From NCBI GenBank assembly GCA_026075535.2, contig AP026546.1, forward strand, positions 8,184,001 through 8,248,000: a DNA stretch of 64,000 nt, in the 5' to 3' direction. This DNA is from Tricholoma matsutake (Eukaryota > Basidiomycota > Agaricomycetes > Agaricales > Tricholomataceae). Numbering within the stretch: the stretch's first letter is position 1; each line of letters opens with the position of its first letter. A program made the translations under genes and the position numbers. Below, one piece after another: positions 44,754 through 56,024 of the stretch. Below the pieces are notes generated by a model that was not told the origin of the DNA, searched no databases, and saw nothing but the letters and a program-made list of their open reading frames with translations.

Positions 44754-47700
44754 ATGGGCCCTGCAGATATATCCGACATGACATCTACATCCAACAGCCA
44801 AGTTTTATCTCTTCCCAAACTTCGGGGAGACAGTGCAAACTGGGCAACATACTCTGAGCAGATTTTAAACTACATCACCTCGAAGGGACTTCGACGACAT
44901 GTTCAGGGTACCGCACGAAAGCCAGAAGAGCTCGTCGAATGCAACGGGACTTTTTACAAGCGTCACGCAACAGCCCCATTAACCGACGATGAGCTTGAGA
45001 AGCATGAACAAGAACAAGATAGCTATGACCAAATGGAAGCGGCCGTTCGCGAGGTCATTTACAGGACCATTGACAGGTCCACGTTCCTCCAAGTCAAGAA
45101 CGAGGCCAATGCTGCAGCTGTGTGGAAGAAAGTGATCTCGATCCATGCTGATAAAGGCAGCTTGTATGAGATGAACCTTCTCACTCAACTTCAAAATGCT
45201 TGATACACAGAGGGGCAGAGCATGAGGGAACACATTGCAAAGATGATGGAGATCAGAGAAAGGCTAGCTGAGATGAATTCCCCGGTATCTGATGAGTCCT
45301 TCATATCATATCTTCACACCTTGCTCTCACTTGCACCCACCTTCCGAACCTTATTCACAACCCTGAGTGCCACTGCTCATCAAATGGGGAAGAAACTCAC
45401 TTCACCCGATGTTATCTGGCATCTCACCGAGGAGGCAAACTCCGTCAAAATTGAGGACAATATCAATAAGTCCAACACCGCGATGATGGCATCTATGACG
45501 AGAGCCAAAGATGGAAAGGGGAAGGACAAGTCAAAAAGGAGGAACAACATTCTCTGCACAAATTCAAATTGCAAGAGAAAGGGGCACACAAAGGATCAGT
45601 GCTGGGTGAAAGGTGGAGGCAAAGAAGGCCAGGCACCTGACTGGTGGAAGAAGAGTGGATCAGCAAGCGCCAACATTGCAGAGAAGGAATCTGAAAATGA
45701 TGAGTCCGAAAAATTTGCCATGCTTGCATATACCACTCCTGATGACCCTATGGCTCACCTCGATTTTCAATCCGAAGCCCATGCTGCCTCCCAATCTAAT
45801 GGAACTATCCTTGATAGTGGTGCCAGTCGACATTTCTCACATACCTTGATGTCCGTCTCCTGCATTGACAAGGCTGGATACTCTCTTTTCATTAAAGGTG
45901 GCTCTTGCATTATTCGAAGCCCAAAGTCGAAGACTCGAACATAATCGGTCGCATTCCCGAAGTTCAAGGGCTCTACTGTGTCAGTGACTCTCCAAATTCA
46001 TCAAGTGCACATGTCGTGAACACTGCCTTGAAACTGATGTCGATCAGTGAGCTTCATTGTTGAATGGGGCATGTCAATCACAATGACTTATGGAGGATGG
46101 TGGAAAAGGGGATGGTTACCAGGATTAACCTGGATCTGAGCTCAAAGCCTGAGTTCTGTGAGGCCTGCATTAAAGCAAAGGCTACACGCAAACCATTTCT
46201 GAAGGAGAGCAAGACCGAGTACAAGGCATATGGCGATAAAGTCATAGCCGATGTCTGGGGACCAGCCACAGTCAAGTCAATAGCGAGGAAGCAATACTAT
46301 TTGCTTTTTCAGGACCTGCATAGCCACGAGGAGAAAGTTTACTTCTTGAGGCAGAAGTCTGAGTCCTTCGCTGACTACAAGAAGTATGAAGCATGGGTTA
46401 AAGTTCAGAGGGGGAGACCAATTCCGATCCAAATTTTTGGTTGCGATCGAGGAGGGGAATTCATGAGTAACAAGTTCACCGAACACCTCGAAAACTCTGG
46501 AACTATCTGCCACCTCACTGTCCATGATTCTCCTGCTTCTAATGGCGGAGCCAAACAAGCAAATCATACCCACATTGAAGGTGCTCGAGCAATGATGGAT
46601 GCAACTGGCTTGCCAAAGAATCTCTGGGCAGTAGCCATTCACCACCATGTATGGATTTGCAACCGTGTACCCACTCGAGCGCTTCCCGATTCGAAGATGC
46701 CACATGAAATAGTGACAGGCAGGAAGCCAGATTTATCGGGTATACGAGCCTGGGGTTGCAAAGTGTGGGTGAAGAAGCTCAACGTCGGGAAACTTGACAT
46801 GAGAGCTGATGAAGGACGTTTCGTGGGCATAGACACTGAATCAAAGGGTTACAGGATCTACTGGCCAGGGAAAAACAGAGTCAGTATCAAGAGGGATGTT
46901 TATTTCAATGAGGACGAGGCATTACAGCCTGACAAAGTCCCAATTGAGGGGGAGAATGATATATTCACCAATTCGGACCTTTCCCAGCCAACAAACACCT
47001 CTCCTGAGATTCGAAAACCCATCGAAAACATTCCAGACATGTCAAACAACAGCCCTGAGCCCGAAAACATCGAAATGTCACCCACTGATAGTCCAGAAAC
47101 ACCTGAAATCACCCAGAACAGACCAACACCACCTCCACATCAAAGATCCATGAGACAAAACTCTCTTAAGGGTCTCCCCGAATTTGACGAAGCAGAATAT
47201 GGCTGAGGAAAACATAAACATGCTGCCACACCACGCACTACAGCCAATTTTGCAGATACCGTCGAGGGAGCTTTCATGCTTGATGAGGAAGGAGCATTGG
47301 AACCAGGGGGAGTAGAGATTGACATAGACGAAGCAGAGTGGTTTGGAGAATCCATGGAGCATGCATTGGTGATTAGTGAGGATGAACCAACGTTGAGGGA
47401 GGCATTAAATGGTGATGAGAGTTTAGCTTGGTCGGATGCAATTGAGGCAGAACTTACCCAAATGGAGAAAGTAAATGCCTGGGTCCCCATAATTCCACCA
47501 CCAAATGCCAATATCATCCCCAGCCGCTATGTATTCTGCTGAAAACATGATCAGAATGGCATGGTCATCCGTTACAAGGCTTGGCTCATCGTCAAGGGTT
47601 ATATGCAGCAATACAGGGTTGATTATGTTGAAACTTTTGCTCCAACCATGCGCACATCAACTCTTCGCATTCTCCTACCCTTTGCAGCTCAGAAAGATGC

Positions 47701-48822
47701 TGTTGTCCATCAATGTGACGTGAAAAACGCGTACCTCAACTGCCGATTGCAAGATGGCATCACACTCTACTCAAAACTTCCTCCAAACTACCAATCTTTC
47801 CGTGAATTACCGCTGGAATTAAAAGGGAACCCCAATGTTGTCTCCAAGTGGCTTGTCTCTGTATATGGGTCAAAGCAGGGAGCTCACGACTGGTATGCCA
47901 AAGTGAAGAAATTCTTCATTGAACTCAGTTACACGGTTTCCATTGCTGACAAAGCAGTGTTTTACAAATTCGACAGTGACAAATTCACGATTGTTGCTGC
48001 TGCTACAGATGATTTTACTGTCATCGCAGATTCCACCAATAGCGCAAACACTTTGATTCAGAAGCAACTTCCAGAATCTCTGACCTTGGTCCCATTAACT
48101 GGTTACTTGGTGTCAGCATCACCCAAGACACAGCTGCCCGCACCATTTCACTGGGACAACAAGCTTACATCAAACAAATCCTTGCCTGTTTTGACCTCAA
48201 AAGTGCTTGGGTAGCCGTTACTCCTATGGAAGCTGGGGTCGATCTCACACCCAATTCACGTCATGTTTCACCAACACTTCTCACGCCGAGTGAGAAAACC
48301 AAATATCGAGAGATGATTGGTTGTCTCATGTATGCCACCGTTATGACACAGCCCGATATTTCATTTGCAGTGTCAGCACTTTCCCAGTACCTTGACGCAC
48401 CTCAAACGACTCATCTTCATGCCGTCGCTCGAGTTTTTCGGTACCTTTCTGGTACTAAAGAGCTTAAACTCATTCTTGGGGGTTTACACTCTGATGTAGC
48501 TGGGTATTCGGATGCAGACTGGGGTTCTCACATGCACCATCACTCTATCTCTGGATTTGTCTATTTCATTGGCATCGGCGCTGTCTCCTGGAGCTCGAAG
48601 AAACAACCCATCATCACTCTTTCGAGCACTGAAGCCGAATACATGGCACTTACCCATTCTTCGAAGGACATTTTATGGATTCATAAATTACTTACTGAAC
48701 TTTCTTTTATCTTTCCTTTTTCAGTACCTACTATTCTTTTCTGCGACAATCAAGGTGCCGTTCACCTCGCAAAGGATTCCACCTTCCATGGCCACACTAA
48801 ACACATCGACATTCATTTTCAT
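44754..48822 (+). pseudogene. Copia-2 gag-pol, main part, decayed
   Basis: Gag (from ATG 44754, inside the putative primer-binding site) reads LPKLRGDSANWATYSEQI and has zinc knuckle CTNSNCKRKGHTKDQC. Protease is ILDSGASRHFS. A deletion and a frameshift near 45900-45945 precede the integrase (MGHVNHNDL; CEACIKAKATRK; VIADVWGP; FGCDRGGEF). RT covers about 47230-48210 with QCDVKNAYLN, but the catalytic motif reads ATDDFTVIA. A second shift lies near 48080. RNase H begins YSDADWGSH and is cut by element C. Stops at 45201, 46061, 47204 and 47540 are all TGA at expected Arg positions. Confidence 0.9.
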
Positions 48823-48827
48823 TTCAT

Positions 48828-49019
48828 TGGAAGGAAGCCAGAGCTTCCAACACTCGAGACTCATGGGCACAGAAACATGTAAGGAACTTAGTATATTTTG
48901 AGGGGGGAAACTAAGATTCAGTACAAGTACTTGAGGTATAGACTATATACTACTGGAATAACATGTGATAATGGGTGCAGATGTAGATAAGGTTTGCTGA
49001 TGTAAGAGACACTCTTACA
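48828..49019. repeat. Element C left terminal repeat (192 bp)
   Basis: TGGAAGGAAGCCAGAGC... to ...GACACTCTTACA. About five differences from the right copy, three of them TG or CA against CG. Confidence 0.9.
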
Positions 49020-49172
49020 CTCTCTCATACTCCAAAAAAAAATGACTGGGGTGGGGGGGGGAGGTGATGAGGTCCATGTGGTCATGGTAGTAATCCCAAA
49101 TAACTTTACGTGTTCGCCAGAACACTGAGTCAGAGTTGGACAGGTGCGGTGCAGAGGACATGACAGGTGCAG

Positions 49173-49278
49173 GGCTGGTGACAATGAATGGGGCTGGTGA
49201 CAATGAATGGGGCTGGTGACAATGAATGGGGCTGGTGACAATGAATGGGGCTGGTGACAATGAATGGGGCTGGTGACA
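49173..49278. repeat. 19-bp minisatellite, five to six copies
   Basis: Unit GGGGCTGGTGACAATGAAT, nearly perfect. On the minus strand three units encode a 19-residue peptide repeat. Confidence 0.9.
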
Positions 49279-49635
49279 GGGCAGGACAGGTGACGTGGAC
49301 AGGGACAGGGCCAGTGATGTGGACAGTGCTAGTGACGTGGATGGGGGCATGGATGGAAATGTGGGCATAGACAGTAAGCGGGGGGTGTTGTCAGGTGTCA
49401 ACGGCATCATTAGTGACACGGCAGGGGTGTAGGACCCAGGTGGTGGCAAAACAGTTTGTTTTGGGGGGTTCTGTGGCAAACTGGGGGGTCGGAATAGGCT
49501 GCAAGGGTGTTCCGATGGCTCTAGAAGCATGTGTCATTGTCTAGGAAATGGGGCCAGTGGTCCAGAGTGGGGCAGAGCAGGGAGCTTGGTTGTTGTTGAC
49601 AAACACATCGATGATGAGGTGGCAGTAGGACGGGG

Positions 49636-49817
49636 TGGTTTGAGGTGTGGAATGGGGGACAGGGGATCGTCGACGCGGCAGTGGGATGGGGTGGTTTGAG
49701 GTGTGGAATGGGGGACAGGGGATCATCAACGTGGCAGTGGGACGGGGTGGTTTGAGGTGTGGAATGGGGGACAGGGGATCAAGCTGGGGAATGGGGGACA
49801 GGGGATCAAGCTGGGGA
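49636..49817. repeat. 56-bp minisatellite with 27-bp sub-repeats
   Basis: Three copies with starts 56 bp apart (units around GGTGGTTTGAGGTGTGGAAT at about 49636, 49692 and 49748). They are followed by two copies of a 27-bp sub-unit containing GGGGGACAGGGGATCAAGC. Confidence 0.9.
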
Positions 49818-49972
49818 CAATGGGACGGTGTGGGAGGTGGAAAGGGTCATCATTGTGGTTGGTGGGCCCAGCAGCATTCACACAACACAGACGACACCCA
49901 AATGGCATGTTTATGGGGGGTCTGGGGCAAGCTGGGGTGGCTGGGACAGGGTTGGCAGTGAATGGGGGGTGT

Positions 49973-50398
49973 TATAAGGGCTACCTAAGCCTCTAGCAAA
50001 GGGAAATCCGAAGTTAAAATTATACTACATAATACAGGCATTAGGGGCGCACCTAGCAAAGGGAAATCCGAAGAGAAAACTCTAAGGATCCCCTTGCTGA
50101 TGCCCAGTATATGTGAAGACGACAAAAATCAAATATAACCTAAAAATAGAAAAAGGCGGAGATAGGCGGATCAAGGCCGCCGAATGACATCATACCAAGG
50201 GGTATGTGTTGGAAGGGGTACTCCGCCTCTAAATATAAAAGTGTCAACATATACAAACATGATAGCAAGGGAAAATTAGTAATAAAATCCGGAAAAATCA
50301 TAGAAAATGAAGAATAGAAGGAAATGAGGTGGGGAAAAATATGGGACGAACATAAAAAATAGGAAAAACACACAGGGCACCCCCTTAGTCCCCTTACA
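49973..50398 (-). repeat. Gypsy-3 3' LTR
   Basis: 426 bp; same family as the solo LTR at 11012-11433. Contains CTCTAAATATAAAAG (about 50221-50235). Confidence 0.93.
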
Positions 50399-50409
50399 TC
50401 ACCCCCTCT

Positions 50410-53400
50410 CTAAGATGCATCACCCCGATGCATTCGAAATTGTATACGACCAAAGTCCGTGACTTGAATGCGACGCGGTGCAGCAGTGTGCCGTCGGTGG
50501 AATTCCTTGATTAACCGAGGGGCATTTACGTCAGACTCTTCGACCCATGAGTTCTCCTCATACCCATAACCCTTCCAATGTACCAAATACTGGAGTTTTC
50601 CTCGACGCAAACGGCTATCCAAGATTGACTCGACTTCATATTGGGGTTCTCCCTCGATCACTGTAGGTGGTGGTGGTGGGTGTGAATGGCGTCCTGGGAA
50701 CGGATCTGGGGGAGCTGGAAGCAATTTGACGACATGGAAGACGGGATGGAGTCTGGACATGGAGGCTGGGAGGCGTAGACGATAGGCATGTGTTCCAATG
50801 CACTTGACAATGGGGAAAGGTCCCAAGAAGCGATGAGCGAGTTTCTTGGATGGACATGTAGTGGGGATGTCACTGGAGTCAAGATAAACTCGATCACCAA
50901 CCTTGTACTGAGGGGTTGGGGAGTGGCGCTGGTTGTAAAATCGCGCCATGTCGTCCTTCGCCTTTGCTAAGGCTGCCCTTGCCTCCTCCAAGCTATCCCT
51001 CATGCGTTCTGTGAACTCATTCACTGTCTCGATGTGTGAGGGAGTTTGGCGAGGTTCAAATCCCATGCGTGGATGTCGTCCAGTGTCTAAGAGGAAAGGG
51101 GTCTGTTGAGTGGAAGCATGGACATGGTTGTTGTACCCAAACTCGGCCAAAGGAAGGAGATCATCCCAATCGTCCTGGCGTTCATTGACAAAGAGGCGGA
51201 TGTACTGCTCCAGTTCCTGGTTGACTCGCTCCGTCTGGCCATCAGTTTGTGGGTGATAAGCAGTTGAAGCGAGGAGTTTGATCCCCAGGAGTCGGTACAG
51301 CTCACGAGTGAACTCTGCCATGAACTGAGGGCCACGATCCGAGAGGAAGGCACCAGGAAGTCCATGTAACTTCCACACGTGGTGGAGGTAGAGTTGAGCG
51401 GCACCTAGGGCACTGACAGTGGTGTGAGTGGGAATGAAGTGAGCGCGTTTTCCCACTGAGTCAACTGTGCACATCACTGCATCAAACCCATTTGACTCTG
51501 GCAATTCCACCACAAAGTCGACGCTGACGACATCCCAACGACTCTCTGGAACAGGAAGAGGGTGTAGCTCACCAATAGGCTTGCGACGAGGGACCTTGGT
51601 GCGTAAGCAAAGGTCACAAGTGCGACAATACTGACCAATGAGCCGTGACATTTGTGGCCACCAATAGTTCCGTGAGGTGAGCTCCAAGGTCTTCCAGCGT
51701 CCGGGGTGGCCAGCAATCTGTGAGTCATGGTGTTGGGATATGATGCGCCGGCGAAGGTCTGGGTCATTGGGAACATAGATGCGATCCCTGAAATACAACA
51801 AGTCCTCCTTTTCAGCCCACTCTGCCGCACGTAAGGAAAGGGTCGATCCCTTCCTCAGTTCTTTAACAGCTCAGGCGACAACATCCTCATGTAAACTGCT
51901 ACGGTTTGCGCGACGAATGTCACGTAGAATGTCCCACTCCTCACCCTGGGGTACGATGCCTTCCAGTGCCCGAATGGTGAACAGGTCTGGCTGCAACAGC
52001 ACAATGTTTTGGTTGTCACCGCTGCCATCCCCATGGTCTGCACGTCGGGATAGGGCATCGGTCTTCCCCATGCTGCGACCCGGACGGTGGTGCAAGGAGA
52101 AGTCGAATCTAGATAGATACAGGGACCAATGAGCTTGACGACGGTTCAATTTCTTGGCTGTCATGAAGTACTCGAGGTTCTTGTGATCCGTCCAAATTTC
52201 CACCTTGTGTTGGGCACCCTCGAGGAAGTGTCGCCACTCCTCAAGCGCATGCATTATCGCCAACATCTCCTTGTCATGGATCTCGTAGTTTCTCTCTACA
52301 GCACTAAGGCTTTTGGAGTAGAACGCAACAGGATGCCACTTCTGGTCCTCCGGAGACTGCTGAGACAACACAGCGCCCGTCGCAAAGTCAGAACTGTCGG
52401 CTTCTACACGAAAAGGACGCGAATCGTCAGCAAAGGTAAGGATCGGAGCGGAAGTGACCATCTCCTTAAGCTTTTCGAACGCCTCCTGTTGTGCATTATC
52501 CCACCTCCATGCCTCCTTTCCTGTCAAGTCGAACAGCAGTCGTGCATGATGTGAGAAATCCTTGATAAAACGCCGATAAAAATTGATGAAGCCCAGGAAA
52601 GACTGCACCTCCTTCTTGTTCATGGGCGTAGGCCAAGCTGTGACCCCATTTACCTTGATAGGATCCATCTCCACTTGACCCTCCGAGATAATCAGGCTGA
52701 GGTACTCGATCTTGGTCCTTTCGAACTCGCATTTGTCCTGACGAAGGTAGAGTTTGTACCGTCGAAGTCGCTCTAGGACGAGGCGCGTGATGCGACGGTG
52801 CTCTTCAACCGTGCGAGTGAAGATGAGGATGTCATTGAGATAGATGCAGACAACGCCTTCGAGGATGAGGTCATGGAAGATGTCATTCATCATGGTCTGA
52901 AAGGTGGCAGGGCTATTAGTAAGGCCAAAGAACATGACAAGCGGTTCAAAAAGACCACAGTTGGTACGAAAGGCTGCCTTCCACTCATCTCCCTCCTTTA
53001 TCCTCACATTATTATAGCCCCAACGGACATCGAGCTTGGTGAAGTATCGGGCTCCACGGAGCTGGTTTACGAGTTCGGAGATGAGGGGTAGTGGGTAGCG
53101 ATTTTTGACCGTGATGTTGTTGAGTCTTCTGTAGTCTTGAACCGGTCGAAGTGAGCCATCCTTCTTCTTGACAAAGAAAAAGGGAGAGGCCATGGGTGAC
53201 TTCGATGGTCGAATACATCCAGAGGCCAGGTGCTCGTCGATGAACTGGTCAAGCTGCCGTTGTTCCTCCAGAGAGAGAGGATAGACCTTGCAGGATGAAG
53301 GGGTTGCGCCGGGGGTGAGTTCAATCGCGTGATCCCATGGCTTACGCGCAGGAAGAGAGTCGAATGACTCCTTGGAGAACACGTCTTCAAACTCATGGAG

Positions 53401-54312
53401 ATGAGGGAGTAAGGAGTTAGTAGAGGATTTAGCAGCGTTGTTTTTGTGGAAGGCCTCGGCGAGGCGTTGGGATATGTTCGATGTGGCACACACCTCATGC
53501 GATGAGCGAATCGCAGTGTAGAAGATCCGATCACCCTCCTCCACTTCCTCTGGGTCCTCATCATCATCATCCGAGTCCGGCATTAGATCAGGAACCCCTT
53601 CCAATTCTACTTCAGGTATAGGCAGGGGTCCAGCATGACACTTCTGAGTTCATCGTATTGCCGCCTTCTGTCCACGACGTTCTTGCCTGGCTTCTGTGAA
53701 ACACGTCCGACAGCGGGATGGACATCGGCTCATGGTAACCTCCCCGGTGCGCCAGTCGACCTCTGGGTTATGGTCTCGAAGCCATGGATATCCCAAAATC
53801 ACCTTTTGCTTTCCTAATTGAGTGACAGCAAAAAGGGCACGCTCACTATGATCTTTGTAACGGAGAACCAGGTCTGCAACCTCTCGGATGGCACCAGCTT
53901 CATTTGGGGATCCATCCACGTTATATACAGGTATCGGACATGAGAGTGAGCGAGTATTTAGACGATGTTGTTGTACCAGATGGGAATCGATGAAGAGACC
54001 AGTCGCACCAGAGTCCAGGAGCGCAGAGACACCGAGTATCTGTCCAGTGTCAGTCGTCTGCAGTTCGATGGCTAGGTTTAAGGAATGTGCAGAGGGAGTG
54101 GATGCCACAATATACTTGCGTGGTAGTTTACGCTCCCATGATTTAATTTTGGGACGTGGAGTAGAAGGAGAGATGGGGAGAGCAGGTACGTCTTTAGCCA
54201 ACTTTGAAGGGTCAGAGAGGGGAGCAGTCACAGAAATGGATTCATTCTCCAGGGATTCAACTGACAAGACTTCAAAGCGGTTATGGACAGGCAGTGAGGG
54301 CATATGATTCAC
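50410..54312 (-). pseudogene. Gypsy-3 pol: protease-RT-RNase H-integrase-chromodomain
   Basis: Three open blocks lie in one frame, separated only by TGA stops at 53652-53650 and 51873-51871, both where Arg is expected. Block 1 has the protease LLDSGATGLFIDS. Block 2 (53604-51871) has the RT (FFVKKKDGSLRPVQDYRRL; FFGLTNSPATF) and RNase H (EADSSDFATGAVLSQ; YEIHDKEMLAI). The RT catalytic motif reads YLND instead of YxDD. Block 3 (51801-50410) is the integrase with HHCC (HHDSQIAGHPGRWK...CDLC), acidic residues in VDFVVEL, SDRGPQF and QTERVNQELE, then a chromodomain (YEVESILDSRLRR...YLVHWKGY). Pol begins immediately after the gag stop in another frame, so frameshifting or reinitiation would have been needed. 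Confidence 0.93.
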
Positions 54313-55427
54313 TCACTGCGAATAGGAAAATCCTGCTCCTCTACAACTTCCAGCTTAACCTCCTCTGCAACTTGATCCTTTGCTTCCTCAACATCTACAA
54401 GTGCCAACAGATCTTGCAGGAGTTCGTCTCGTCCCTCGGGGGTGAGCATGTGGATATCCTGACGATGGGGACACGCTCCAGCCCTGTGTCCAGGTTCCCC
54501 ACAACGGTAGCAGAGATCCAACTTACGTGCATGGCTGCAGGCTGCATCAACATCCATTGGTACTGGGACATTGACGGCTGGTGTGGGAGTTTGACGAGCA
54601 GGAATGGAGTTAGGGTGGGGGAGGCTTCGATTGAAGGTGTAGGGTGTATGAGTGGTAGTTGGAGCACGGAATGCAGCATTAAACGCCGCATTTGTGAGTC
54701 GGTTCTCGTCACAGAGTGAAGCAGCTTCATACCAAGCAAGGATATCATCATCCGCTGGGCGCCCTTCCAACATCTGTGCAATCTGGTCCTGAATTTCTCG
54801 GTTGAGTCCCCGTCGGAACTTCACCACCACTGGTAACCCACTCCCATACCCTGCCATGTCCACCAAATCCTTGAACTCATCGATATAGTCGTCCATGGAT
54901 CGACATCCCTGGTGGTAAGTGGATGACTCAAGTCGTGTCACTGCTCGGTGGCATTCATTGAGGGGGCAGAAGTGGTGTACGAACTCAGCTCGAAAGTCAC
55001 CCCAAGTGGAGAAAGGTAGAGAACCGAGTTCTTTAGTTTGACGTAGGATACGGTCCACATAGAGATAGGCGCGTTCAGATTTCATGTATGTGAAGGCCCA
55101 ATAAATTTTTGCAGCCTCATCGACGAATTGATGCGACTGGAGACTAATGTATAACTCACAGGAATTAAGGAATGCACGTCCCTGCGCACGTGCACCATTA
55201 AATTCGGCGGGGGGGGACGGTTTGATCTGGGCACATTCCTTAGTGGACGCGTTTGGCAAAACATCGTTGTTGGGTGCACTTGGAGTCGTGAAGGGGGAAC
55301 TATTAGTCATAGGGTTAGCCTGGAGGGTCCTAACGAAGTTTTCAATCGTAGATTTAAGCGAGTCGATTTGCGCGCGCATTCCGGAAACGTCGCTTTCAAG
55401 CGCGTCGAAGCGTTCTGATGCGTCCAT
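54309..55427 (-). CDS. Gypsy-3 gag protein
   Basis: A clean 372-residue frame starting MDASERFDALESDVSG, with a short predicted coiled coil at the N-terminus (SDVSGMRAQIDSLKSTIE). The retrotransposon gag core follows (FSTWGDFRAEFVHHFCP; YIDEFKDLVDMAGY; KFRRGLNREIQDQIAQM). One CCHC knuckle, CYRCGEPGHRAGAC, is near residue 310. Gag assembles the particle and packages element RNA. This is the only retroelement gene in the window without visible damage. Confidence 0.9.
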   Translation of the reverse strand: MDASERFDALESDVSGMRAQIDSLKSTIENFVRTLQANPMTNSSPFTTPSAPNNDVLPNASTKECAQIKPSPPAEFNGARAQGRAFLNSCELYISLQSHQFVDEAAKIYWAFTYMKSERAYLYVDRILRQTKELGSLPFSTWGDFRAEFVHHFCPLNECHRAVTRLESSTYHQGCRSMDDYIDEFKDLVDMAGYGSGLPVVVKFRRGLNREIQDQIAQMLEGRPADDDILAWYEAASLCDENRLTNAAFNAAFRAPTTTHTPYTFNRSLPHPNSIPARQTPTPAVNVPVPMDVDAACSHARKLDLCYRCGEPGHRAGACPHRQDIHMLTPEGRDELLQDLLALVDVEEAKDQVAEEVKLEVVEEQDFPIRSE

Positions 55428-55593
55428 GTCGCTAGGGAGCGCGTTTGGCGAAAATGGTGGCGCAATAAAGGCGAGAGTATCTGGAACGGTGTGTAGGGAC
55501 TCTGTGGAGCTTTGGGAAGCGTCGTCCAGTCCGTACCTGCCTATTTTGGGCAGCGCGTTCGCGATTTTCGGGCCTTAGGGGAGAGTTTTCTAC

Positions 55594-56019
55594 TATAAGG
55601 GCTACCTAAGCCTCTAGCAAAGGGAAATCCGAAGTTAAAATTATACTACATAATACAGGCATTGGGGGCGCACCTAGCAAAGGGAAATCCGAAGAGAAAA
55701 CTCTAAGGATCCCCTTGCTGATGCCCAGTATATGTGAAGACGACAAAAATCAAATATAACCTAAAAATAGAAAAAGGCGGAGATAGGCAGATCAAGGCCG
55801 CCGAATGACATCATACCAAGGGGTATGTGTTGGAAGGGGTACTCCGCCTCTAAATATAAAAGTGTCAACATATACAAACATGATAGCAAGGGAAAATTAG
55901 TAATAAAATCCGGAAAAATCATAGAAAATGAAGAATAGAAGGAAATGAGGTGGGGAAAAATATGGGACGAACATAAAAAATAGGAAAAACACACAGGGCA
56001 CCCCCTTAGTCCCCTTACA
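55594..56019 (-). repeat. Gypsy-3 5' LTR
   Basis: 426 bp, the promoter-side LTR for the minus-strand gag. Followed on the plus strand by the GGTGT duplication. Confidence 0.93.
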
Positions 56020-56024
56020 GGTGT

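Larger units (their letters stand above)
49015..49972 (-). pseudogene. Element C cargo, left part
   Basis: A minus-strand frame (49530-49015, 171 residues) contains SYTPAVSLMMPLTPDNTP, closely like SYTPAVSLMMLSTPFNTP in element A (near 10650-10680). It then has a 19-residue repeat built on SPAPFIVTSPIHCHQPHSL. Further open frames cover tandem repeats up to the Gypsy-3 insertion at 49973. No known domain. Similarity at protein level between elements with different LTRs suggests it once encoded protein. Confidence 0.45.
49973..56019 (-). mobile_element. Gypsy-3: nearly intact chromodomain Ty3/gypsy retrotransposon
   Basis: LTRs are 49973-50398 and 55594-56019, each 426 bp, with only about two differences. 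GGTGT flanks both ends (49968-49972 and 56020-56024). On the minus strand the LTR starts TGTAAGGGG, and the purine-rich tract AGAGAGGGGGTGA precedes the 3' LTR. It is the innermost insertion of the nest and the least diverged. Gag is open; pol has two nonsense changes and one catalytic change. Confidence 0.95.

Noticed and set aside
47975..48020. ATDDFTVIA in Copia-2 RT read as an intact YVDD catalytic box
   Set aside because: It keeps the two Asp residues but not the usual aromatic or Val context, and the frame is broken nearby, so activity cannot be claimed.
50140..50373. Hydrophobic minus-strand ORF starting MCFSYFLCSSH, repeated at 55761-55994
   Set aside because: It lies inside the Gypsy-3 LTRs and recurs only because the LTRs are identical.
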